Positions 1 to 7,199 of a stretch of 46,691 nt of DNA are shown piece after piece. Every line of letters starts with the position of its first letter. Within the stretch, counting starts at the first letter, position 1. Origin of the DNA: F23-D06 sp963603365 (GTDB lineage Bacteria; Bacteroidota; Bacteroidia; Bacteroidales; WCHB1-69). The stretch is taken from contig CAVCMI010000016.1 of NCBI GenBank assembly GCA_963603365.1, positions 1-46,691 of the forward strand, given 5' to 3'. The position numbers and the translations under genes are program-made. A model generated the notes under the pieces. The model saw only the letters and a list, made by a program, of their open reading frames with translations. It was not told the origin of the DNA and made no database searches.

Positions 1-102
1 ATGTGTTTCACGATGAGCAAAAGTCCTTTGACCGTCAAAAACACCTCGTCATTACTGACAACTCATCCCTATGAGTAGCACTTTAGGGTGATATAAGTTT
101 GA

Positions 103-144
103 GTTCAGGGGAGATTGTTTATCTACGAACAGTCTCCCCTGAAC
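103..144. repeat. Perfectly aligned 17-bp inverted repeat (hairpin)
   Basis: Arms 103-119 and 128-144 pair over 17 positions with one T-G wobble and an 8-base loop. There is no T-run on either side, so it is a poor intrinsic terminator. It could be a terminal or sub-terminal structure of a decayed insertion element, since a transposase-like fragment begins immediately after it. The function is not known. Confidence 0.6.
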
Positions 145-254
145 CGATATTGGCAAAATCAAGAAGGCAGTCTTTGCTGACATCGTTGGGCAACCCGCCG
201 GAATACCGCAGGAACTCAAAGATGCGTGCAAGGGTGGAGCACGTGTTCGTTTAG
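144..254 (+). pseudogene. Possible C-terminal fragment of an IS5-like transposase
   Basis: The plus-strand frame ending at the stop at 252-254 reads ...PPEYRRNSKMRARVEHVF and then stops. A basic segment of the form RxNSKxRARVEHVF is typical of the C-terminal part of IS5/IS4-type transposases, where the E is the last residue of the DDE triad. Only about 35 codons are left and no start or inverted-repeat ends are evident. This would be an insertion-sequence relic at the edge of the AT-rich block. The identification rests on one short motif and could be chance. Confidence 0.35.
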
Positions 255-289
255 TTGGGAGAAATTAGACATAGTATGTGACAATTATA

Positions 290-322
290 GAATTAGGAAT
301 TAGGAATGAGGAATGAGGAATT
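290..322 (+). repeat. Heptamer tandem repeat (GAATTAG/GAATGAG)
   Basis: Two copies of GAATTAG are followed by two of GAATGAG and a partial GAATT. A close relative of this array occurs at 45900-45941 near the other end of the window. Such heptamer arrays are frequent in Bacteroidota intergenic DNA, often beside small four-helix-bundle genes. It is non-coding. Confidence 0.75.
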
Positions 323-455
323 GCGATGGAACTTTTTGCGGCATCTGTGCTCTAAACTCTACGATCATAACACTAAATTCTCGCCTTGCCGCTATGGACA
401 GGTGATGCTGCCGGGAATGAATTTACAATATAACGTACTAATACACAACATTTTG

Positions 456-464
456 CCCCCCCCC
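456..464 (+). repeat. Homopolymeric C9 tract upstream of the helicase gene
   Basis: Nine consecutive C residues lie about 185 bases before the start of the 650-5512 gene. Such tracts are prone to slipped-strand change. This one is not inside a gene and is about 40 bases upstream of the only visible -7-like element, so an effect on expression is speculative. Confidence 0.6.
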
Positions 465-504
465 GAAACATTTCTGAAAGAAGGAATAATTAACAGAAAA
501 ACAT

Positions 505-512
505 TACATTTG
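505..512 (+). promoter_or_regulatory. Candidate -7 element for the helicase gene
   Basis: TACATTTG fits the Bacteroidota consensus TAnnTTTG. No clear -33 TTTG is seen 19-21 bases upstream. A transcript from here would have a leader of roughly 130 bases that contains the 537-591 palindrome. Confidence 0.3.
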
Positions 513-536
513 CCGCACCGGTCCCTTTGGATTTTG

Positions 537-591
537 GCCTGCCTGTCCTGCCTGTCGGCAGACAGGTCGGCAGGCAGGACGGCAGACAGGC
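537..591. repeat. GC-rich imperfect palindrome in the leader of the helicase gene
   Basis: A 55-base GC-rich block in otherwise AT-rich DNA consists of alternating CCTGCCTG and CAGGCAGG type units. The best stem pairs 546-554 (TCCTGCCTG) with 571-579, and an alternative inner stem pairs CCTGTC with GACAGG. Palindromic units of this CTGCCTG/CAGGCAG kind occur dispersed in Bacteroidota genomes. It lies between the candidate promoter and the start codon, so it may fold in the leader mRNA. Confidence 0.6.
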
Positions 592-649
592 AAGAGCGAA
601 TTGGTTAAAAACAGAAGACCCCTAATAGCAAAATAATAAAACTCGTAAT

Positions 650-3600
650 ATGAGTATCAAAACAGAAATTCAAAATAGTTGGTTTGACGCACTTCATGAA
701 AGGCGTAAGAATGCACTTGTGGTTTTCAAAGATCCTGAGTACATAAACGTCTTTAATGGTGTCATAGATAAGTATTGTGACTCTGCACATTTTATTTATG
801 AACTGCTGCAGAACGCTGATGACGCTAAGGCAACAGAAGTAGAAATGGTCCTTACAAAAGACCGGTTTATCTTTACTCATAATGGCAAAACTCGTTTTAC
901 AGTGTCTGATCCAGAAAAAGCCGAAGAAGACCGAAAAAACAATAAACTAGGCCATATAAATGCTATTACTGCAATTGGCTTTTCTTCAAAGAACCAGAGT
1001 CCAACAAATAATCTTGATGACATCAAGATTGGTAAATTTGGTGTAGGTTTTAAGGCTGTCTTCCAATATACAACTACGCCTTATATTTATGATAACCCTT
1101 TTTGTTTTAAAATAGAGGATTATATAGTACCGACAAGTTTGGCAGATACCACTCTACAACGAGAAGGCAAAACGGTTTTTGTTATACCTTTCGACAGAAA
1201 AGACATTACCGCAAAACAAGCTTACGAAGATATTGAACAGAAAATTGCGTCATTAGAATATCCGCAATTGTTTCTATTCAACGTTAACACGGTGTCATGG
1301 AATACACCTACTCAAAGAGGTAAAATAGATAAGAAACGACTTGAAACATATGAGAACTATCGGGATGTAACTTCTGTTTTGTATGAAATAAACAATTCGA
1401 GAAGAGGCAACGCAAAGATTTTGTTGATGTCTCGAAAAGTCTCTGTTCCAGAAACTGAGCATAAACACACAGTTGCAATTGGTTATTTGTTGGATGAAAA
1501 GGGTTTTATAAAGACTGATATCCGGCCAAACATGAATTGTTTCTTTCCTACACATGAAAATATTGATACATGTTACGTAATACATGCGCCATTTGCTCTT
1601 GTTGACAATCGTCAGCAAATCAAACGCAACAACGATGTTAATACATCGCTAATCCAGAGTGTTGGTGAACTAGCAGCTGATAGTATTGTCATTTTAAAGA
1701 ATGTTAGCCTAAAAACTAAACGACCATTACTTGGTGACAATATATTTGCACTAATGCATCATAATCTTAAGTCAATCCAAGAGAAAAAGTCATATTATTC
1801 TTGGATGAATCAAGGTGAATTGACTTTTGTTGATTATTACAAAGGCATTCTTAATCATAAACCAGTCTTTTGGTCAAGACAAAAAATGTACATCACTAAG
1901 GACTGTGGATGGTGGGCAGACGGAGACATTAGAAGACTTCTTTCCTCTGAGCAATTAGACTATTTGACAAAATGTAACCAGAAAAATTTCGAAGACGGAA
2001 ACAAAAATATCAAGTATGACTTTATACTTTGCTCGTTGAATACCCGTAATGCAGCGGATATGTCTCGTTATGGAATTAATAATGAATTGTCAGATACTAT
2101 TCTTGCGAAGAAACTTAACACCCAGTTTCTTAAGGCTCAAGATGATGAGTGGTTATCGAAACTATATAAGTACATTCTTGACAAAAGGCTAATTGAGAAG
2201 TACCCTTTGAATACAGGGCGCCAGAGTGAAGCGCCAATGCGCTATGCCAGCATCATTCTAAATGAATGTGATGAGTTTGTTGCGCCATGTGATGACAATG
2301 ATGAATTGAACATATTTTTCAAAACAGAAGATATGTACAATTCCGAGACTACAATCAACAGTGAATTATATAATAGAAATGAACAGTTTCGATTACTGAT
2401 TGAGAAATTAGGAGTCAAGGAACCAAGTACGTTCGACCACATTCGCATTCAACTATGTAAAGAACTAAGCCAAGAAGAGCACAACAATTTGCTTTCTACA
2501 ATTATCAGATACAGCAATAGTTGTGAAGAAAAAGAGAAGGAAACACTTTTTAAATTACTTAGAGAGAGATTGTCACTTTGTTGTAAAACTACAAATGCAT
2601 ACAATGACGGTAGTGTTTGGTGCAATGTAGATGACATCATTGATGACTCGACGATGTTGCTAGAGTACTATTCATTTTCTGAGACAATAAAGAAGCACTG
2701 CATTGACAGAGACTATTATAAAGAAACTATTAAGTCTGTAGGCGAAAAGAAATTCAACACTTTCCTTGGGGAGTTTGATTTCCCGTCTTTCCCACCAGTA
2801 TCTAGATTTGAGATTGTCGTCCCATTAAAGGACGATGAATTATATTCTCGTCCAAAGGGATATCGAAAAGATATAAAAACTATAATAACATTAGAAGGAT
2901 TAGAAAATGTATTGAAAAATATCAGTGCTTCTGAAAAATCCAAAGAATTAAGTCATTATATATGGGAAGCCCTTATCTATGAGACTAAGAATTCGTCAGA
3001 TGATAAACAATCATTACCAGATTTCCCTCAGGTTTCATCACAATTATTCTCTAATGACGTAGGTTTTTATTACTATTATAAGTGGCGTGTACATGTTTGG
3101 CAAAGCTGCACGCTTATAGAGTGGTTACGCAAGTATAATTGGCTATATGTAAATGGTGGATTGACATCTATCGAAAAAGGGGTGAACAGAGGTGACCTTA
3201 TGCAAGAATCGTATGCATATAATGAAGTGTTATTCAATAAACTAATATGCATAGAAAAGGCTCCAAATATTGTTGAACGTGAGAGTATCAGTCAGATGTC
3301 TGAAGAAACTAAGGAAGCATTTGAATTTGGTGATATTGCCAAACAAATGGGTGTGGAGTCCAAAGAAGAATTAGAAGAGTTAATTCAGATTGGACGAGCT
3401 GCAAAACAGGCAAATGAAGAGAAAAAAGCAAAGACGGCGCAACGTAGAAAAGAATTGCAAGAAGACGGGATGCCCAAACGGAAGAAATCGGAAAAATTTT
3501 CAGATGGCGATTTCTTTGTTGCCAACACTACTCCCAAGCAAGCACCTGCTATGCGCCATAATGAGCCCATTAACCTTGAGGAAGCCTTAGCAGGCTTTGA

Positions 3601-5512
3601 GGAAAAGGCAAATCTCCAAAGAGAAGAAATAGAAAAGGTTATGACTCTGCGTGAGACCGCAAAACAATCTGAAAAATATTCTTTCGGATGGCTTCAGTCT
3701 CTCATGGCCTTGGAAGCACTATCGAATGGTGCTGAGTCTGCAAGCGGCAAACATTCTATAAAAATTATGTTTGAACATATTCGTGAAGACAAAGAGCATG
3801 TAAATAGAATCGTGCTTTCAGGGGCTTCACGCAGCATTCCTAATATGCTTGAAGATATAGATGGTATACCCGTAACTTTCTTTTTCCGAAATGGGGAGAA
3901 ACAGACGATTGTCTTTGACAACGCAAGTGTCAAAGAAGATGCTTTAATTATTCGTGGAAATGCATCTTTGGAACAAATTATTCAATCTGTCATAAAGAAT
4001 CTTGCACTTATACAACGGGCCACCATAGATGTTGATAAGCCAATAGAGTTAATCAAAAGATGGAAATCGTTAATTACAGAATTACCCTTTAAAACAGACG
4101 AAGAGTCTGTAAAGAACAATTTGCGCAACGACTTGAAATTTATATTTGGCCCTCCTGGAACAGGAAAAACTACGACATTGGCTCGTCGAATTATAGATTT
4201 GATGGAGAAGAATGAAAATTGCCGCATATTGGTTCTGGCTCCTACCAACAAAGCATGTGATGTACTTACTAAGAAAGTTCTCGAACTTGAGCCCAAAAAC
4301 GATTATTGGCTTTGGAGGTTCGTGACTACTATGGACCCGGAACTTGAAGAAGAGGGAGTCGTCCATCAACGTGATTCAGAAATCATGCGTCAGAATCAAG
4401 TATGTGTTGTTTCTACAATTGCGCGTTATTCGTTTGACGGCTTTGATGATGGCATGCTCAATTCCTTAGATTGGGATTATGTTGTCATTGATGAAGCGTC
4501 AATGATACCTCTTTATCAAATACTTCCGCCTATTTATAATGAACATAGCGGCGAAATATGGATAGCTGGTGATCCTTTCCAAATAGATCCCATAGTAAAC
4601 ATTGACCTATGGAAAGACGAGAACATATACAAAATGATTGGATTGCAGAGTTTTGCTAATCCAGAAACTACACCCGTGAACTTTTACGTAGAGTTGTTAA
4701 TGACGCAGTATCGCTCTATCCCCGTCATCGGTGAACTGTATAGTAAGTACATGTATGGTGGGAAACTTCTTCATAACCGTGCTGCAAGTTCACATCGAAT
4801 TTTGAATATGGGACTAACAGAAAGTCCGCTAAATATTATTAGTTTTCCAGTTAGCAAAGACTCCATTTTTGATACAAAAAGATTAATGGGGTCTAATATT
4901 CATATCTATTCTGTGCTCTTTACTGTCGAATTCCTTAAATATATCACATCACAACTTTCTAAAGACAAGTCTGGCGAATTTATCAAAATTGGAGTTCTTA
5001 GTCCTTATGGTGTGGAAGTACACTCAATACAGAAGTTGTACAATCAAACCTGTGTAATCTATGATAACATTTCTGTCAATTTCGGTACATCGCATGGTTT
5101 CCAAGGTGACCAATGCGACATTGTCATTGCGGTCATGAATCCACCTTCTTCAGGTTTAAAAAGAAACTCGGAATTGACATTCATAAACAAGCCCAACATT
5201 TTGAATGTTGCTATCAGTCGAGCAAAAGACTACCTGTTTATACTAATGCCGGAAAAAAGCTATGAACTTTTTCCTAAATTGTATGAACTGAAGAAGCTTG
5301 GACAAATTATGGTCTCAACCCAATGCCGCAAGTTCTATACATCTGACGAGATTGAGGAAATCATATTTGGACAGACACATCATATAGAAGACAACACTTA
5401 TGTTACAACGCACCAAACCACAAACATCTATTCTGATCCACTTGCTAAGTACGAGGTTAGAATTGGAGAGCAAGCACTTGATATACAAATAAATGATAGT
5501 GGTTTATTATGA
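650..5512 (+). CDS. Giant sacsin/Hsp90-type ATPase fused to SF1 helicase, candidate defence protein
   Basis: A 1620-residue protein with two nucleotide-binding modules. At the N-terminus, residues 48-59 carry the GHKL N-box (FIYELLQNADDA) and residues 128-135 the lid motif GKFGVGFK, as in sacsin-type Hsp90-like ATPases. Residues about 180-900 match nothing I recognise, and about 905-960 is a charged, probably coiled-coil stretch. The C-terminal third is an SF1 helicase: Walker A GPPGTGKT at 1167-1174, DEAS at 1281-1284, GDPFQ near 1308, QYRS near 1353, HGFQGDQ near 1482 and AISRAKDY near 1521. No nuclease or protease domain is evident. Sacsin-type ATPases linked to helicases are common in bacterial defence islands, so a role in phage or plasmid restriction is inferred. 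The gene is AT-rich compared with everything after 5700, stands alone, and has relics on both sides, which suggests horizontal acquisition. Confidence 0.85.
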   Translation: MSIKTEIQNSWFDALHERRKNALVVFKDPEYINVFNGVIDKYCDSAHFIYELLQNADDAKATEVEMVLTKDRFIFTHNGKTRFTVSDPEKAEEDRKNNKLGHINAITAIGFSSKNQSPTNNLDDIKIGKFGVGFKAVFQYTTTPYIYDNPFCFKIEDYIVPTSLADTTLQREGKTVFVIPFDRKDITAKQAYEDIEQKIASLEYPQLFLFNVNTVSWNTPTQRGKIDKKRLETYENYRDVTSVLYEINNSRRGNAKILLMSRKVSVPETEHKHTVAIGYLLDEKGFIKTDIRPNMNCFFPTHENIDTCYVIHAPFALVDNRQQIKRNNDVNTSLIQSVGELAADSIVILKNVSLKTKRPLLGDNIFALMHHNLKSIQEKKSYYSWMNQGELTFVDYYKGILNHKPVFWSRQKMYITKDCGWWADGDIRRLLSSEQLDYLTKCNQKNFEDGNKNIKYDFILCSLNTRNAADMSRYGINNELSDTILAKKLNTQFLKAQDDEWLSKLYKYILDKRLIEKYPLNTGRQSEAPMRYASIILNECDEFVAPCDDNDELNIFFKTEDMYNSETTINSELYNRNEQFRLLIEKLGVKEPSTFDHIRIQLCKELSQEEHNNLLSTIIRYSNSCEEKEKETLFKLLRERLSLCCKTTNAYNDGSVWCNVDDIIDDSTMLLEYYSFSETIKKHCIDRDYYKETIKSVGEKKFNTFLGEFDFPSFPPVSRFEIVVPLKDDELYSRPKGYRKDIKTIITLEGLENVLKNISASEKSKELSHYIWEALIYETKNSSDDKQSLPDFPQVSSQLFSNDVGFYYYYKWRVHVWQSCTLIEWLRKYNWLYVNGGLTSIEKGVNRGDLMQESYAYNEVLFNKLICIEKAPNIVERESISQMSEETKEAFEFGDIAKQMGVESKEELEELIQIGRAAKQANEEKKAKTAQRRKELQEDGMPKRKKSEKFSDGDFFVANTTPKQAPAMRHNEPINLEEALAGFEEKANLQREEIEKVMTLRETAKQSEKYSFGWLQSLMALEALSNGAESASGKHSIKIMFEHIREDKEHVNRIVLSGASRSIPNMLEDIDGIPVTFFFRNGEKQTIVFDNASVKEDALIIRGNASLEQIIQSVIKNLALIQRATIDVDKPIELIKRWKSLITELPFKTDEESVKNNLRNDLKFIFGPPGTGKTTTLARRIIDLMEKNENCRILVLAPTNKACDVLTKKVLELEPKNDYWLWRFVTTMDPELEEEGVVHQRDSEIMRQNQVCVVSTIARYSFDGFDDGMLNSLDWDYVVIDEASMIPLYQILPPIYNEHSGEIWIAGDPFQIDPIVNIDLWKDENIYKMIGLQSFANPETTPVNFYVELLMTQYRSIPVIGELYSKYMYGGKLLHNRAASSHRILNMGLTESPLNIISFPVSKDSIFDTKRLMGSNIHIYSVLFTVEFLKYITSQLSKDKSGEFIKIGVLSPYGVEVHSIQKLYNQTCVIYDNISVNFGTSHGFQGDQCDIVIAVMNPPSSGLKRNSELTFINKPNILNVAISRAKDYLFILMPEKSYELFPKLYELKKLGQIMVSTQCRKFYTSDEIEEIIFGQTHHIEDNTYVTTHQTTNIYSDPLAKYEVRIGEQALDIQINDSGLL

Positions 5513-5519
5513 TTTCAAA

Positions 5520-5714
5520 ATGAACAAGCAAGAGATATTCGATTTTGCATCCTAATGCGAATACGGGAACTGTGAGGCATGCCGTCACGGAGTCGTGGGT
5601 GGTGCGCCAGCCTTTGGAGAGTGCCGTGAGGTCGGAAGAACGAATGGTGTCTTTCGTCTTGACCGCAGTTAGGAATTTGGCATAGGCATTGACTGCGTTT
5701 TGTTTTGCCGTTTG
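5520..5714 (-). pseudogene. Unidentified gene fragment directly after the mnmE stop
   Basis: Reading on past the mnmE TAG in the same frame gives about 50 codons of plausible protein (…YAKFLTAVKTKDTIRS… then …LTALSKGWRTTHDSV…) at about 5555-5710. It then turns into AT-rich sequence that runs antisense into the helicase gene. There is no start codon of its own at the beginning. It looks like a piece of a former downstream gene cut off where the AT-rich block begins. I do not recognise the family. Confidence 0.35.
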
Positions 5715-7082
5715 CTATTTGCCGATGCAGAATTTTCCGAAAATGTTGTCCAGGATATCGTCTGTGGATATTGTGCCGGTAAGCTTGCCGAGGGCAAAGA
5801 GGGCAGTGCGCACATCTTCGGCCAACAAGTCAGCCGTGATGCCTGCCCGGATGTTCTCCTGCATCCGTTCTACGGCGTTGTAAATCTCCGTCAACAAGGC
5901 ATAGTGGCGTTCATTCGTGATAATCGTAAGGTCCTGCAGCTGAAATTTTTCTACGAATGACAATAACTTTTGCTCTAAATCGCAGATATGGGTTTGCTGC
6001 TTGGCGGAGATGAATACGGTGTTGCCAGTTTCGCACAAGTCAGCCGGAATGTCGGTCGTTTGGTCTATTTTGTTGGCAACAAGCAGAAGCAGTTTGCCCT
6101 CCATGTTGACGTGTCGTTTCAACTCTTCCACTTCGCGTTGAACGGTTTCGGCGCTGTCGTGGGCGGCATCGGTCATGTACAAGACGACGGCAGCGTTGTC
6201 AATGGCTTGATAGGTGCGCTCTATGCCGATGGTTTCCAACAGGTCGTCGGAGCGGCGTATGCCGGCGGTGTCGATAAAACGGAACAGCGTGCCGTTCAGG
6301 GTGAAAGTGTCCTCCACGGTGTCTCGGGTGGTGCCGGGGATGTCAGAGACGATGGCCCGCTCGTGCTGCAGCAGTGCGTTCAGCAGCGTTGACTTGCCCA
6401 CGTTGGGCTTGCCGGCAATGGCCACGGGAATGCCGTTCCTGATGGCATTGCCCAACTTGAACGATCGGGTCAGATGTTGCGTTTCCTCTTTTATGGATAT
6501 GAGTATGTTGCCGAGTCTTTCACGGTCTGCAAATTCCACATCCTCTTCGCTGAAGTCAAGTTCAAGCTCCAGCAGGGAAGAGAGTTCGACGAGTTCGTCA
6601 CGCAAGCGGAGAAGTTTCTTGGAGATGCCGCCTTTCAGCTGGTTGACGGCCAGCCGGTGCGCCGTTTCCGACTGCGACGCTATCAGGTCGGCAACAGCCT
6701 CGGCCTGCGGCAGATCGAGTTTGCCGTTGACAAATGCGCGCTGAGTGAACTCGCCCGGCAGAGCCATACGGCAACCGTTCTCGATAAGCATCTCAAGCAG
6801 ACGCCGCTGTATGTAAAGCGAGCCATGGCACGATATTTCCACCATGTCTTCGCCGGTATAGGTGTGCGGTGCGGCATATTTTACGGCCACTACCTGGTCT
6901 AAAAGTTTGTCTCCGTCATAGATTTCGGCATATTGGGTTCTGTTAGGTGCCAGTTTCAGAATAGTGTCGGGATTCTTGAAAAGGTTTGCCGCGATGTCGA
7001 AAGCCCGTACTCCGGAGGCTCTGACTACGGCAATTGCCCCAAGCCCGGCAGGCGTCGAGATGGCACATATCGTATCGTTCAT
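5715..7082 (-). CDS. mnmE: tRNA modification GTPase MnmE
   Basis: A 455-residue, full-length MnmE. With MnmG it makes the carboxymethylaminomethyl group on U34 of certain tRNAs in the cytoplasm. The N-terminal folate-binding domain starts MNDTICAISTPAG. The G domain sits inside a helical domain and shows GKPNVGKS (224-231), DTAG (271-274) and NKID near 335. The protein ends FCIGK with the catalytic Cys at 452, as in the family. It is a single-gene unit: a promoter lies just upstream (7101-7132) and the pepD terminator separates it from the previous gene. The 3' end (TTCTGCATCGGCAAATAG on the coding strand) is the position used by some enterobacterial genomic islands, and here the AT-rich block begins right after it. 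Confidence 0.97.
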   Translation of the reverse strand: MNDTICAISTPAGLGAIAVVRASGVRAFDIAANLFKNPDTILKLAPNRTQYAEIYDGDKLLDQVVAVKYAAPHTYTGEDMVEISCHGSLYIQRRLLEMLIENGCRMALPGEFTQRAFVNGKLDLPQAEAVADLIASQSETAHRLAVNQLKGGISKKLLRLRDELVELSSLLELELDFSEEDVEFADRERLGNILISIKEETQHLTRSFKLGNAIRNGIPVAIAGKPNVGKSTLLNALLQHERAIVSDIPGTTRDTVEDTFTLNGTLFRFIDTAGIRRSDDLLETIGIERTYQAIDNAAVVLYMTDAAHDSAETVQREVEELKRHVNMEGKLLLLVANKIDQTTDIPADLCETGNTVFISAKQQTHICDLEQKLLSFVEKFQLQDLTIITNERHYALLTEIYNAVERMQENIRAGITADLLAEDVRTALFALGKLTGTISTDDILDNIFGKFCIGK

Positions 7083-7100
7083 GCTTCAATGATTAGGCGG

Positions 7101-7132
7101 CAAAAATAGCAAAAAAAGGGCGGAGTTCCAAA
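7101..7132 (-). promoter_or_regulatory. mnmE promoter (-33/-7)
   Basis: On the minus strand TTTG at 7129-7132 and TATTTTTG at 7101-7108 match the Bacteroidota -33 TTTG and -7 TAnnTTTG elements, with 20 bases between them. The -33 element lies in the loop of the pepD terminator hairpin, so the two signals overlap. Confidence 0.65.
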
Positions 7133-7142
7133 AACTCCGCCC
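7111..7142 (-). terminator. Intrinsic terminator of the BatA-pepD unit
   Basis: A perfect 10-bp GC-rich stem (7118-7127 with 7133-7142, GGGCGGAGTT) has a 5-base loop and, on the minus strand, is followed by seven T (7117-7111). This is a standard rho-independent terminator for pepD. Confidence 0.85.
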
Positions 7143-7199
7143 TTCACTTCCGGTGCGGTTCTCCGCGCCGTTTTGCTTTTGCGTATCCGTTCCTGAGAA

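Larger units (their letters stand above)
1..649. other. Gene-poor left flank with mobile-element relics
   Basis: These 649 bases precede the large helicase gene and hold no convincing intact gene. Seen here are a 17-bp hairpin (103-144), a short reading frame resembling the end of an IS transposase (144-254), a heptamer tandem repeat (290-322), a run of nine C (456-464), a possible -7 promoter element (505-512) and an imperfect palindrome (537-591). An open frame at 306-608 starts inside the heptamer repeat and its translation looks non-biological, so it is not called. The mixture of relics is typical of an insertion scar. Confidence 0.6.

Noticed and set aside
290..322. Short regular repeats considered as a CRISPR array (also 45900-45941)
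   Set aside because: The units are 7 bases in direct tandem with no spacers, and no cas gene is present.
306..608. 100-codon open frame at the left end
   Set aside because: It starts inside the heptamer repeat, runs through the C9 tract and the palindrome, and its translation is repeat-derived, without family features.
650..1060. GHKL motifs considered as a two-component histidine kinase
   Set aside because: There is no H-box, dimerisation helix or receiver domain; the N-box and lid patterns are of the sacsin/Hsp90 type and the rest is a helicase.
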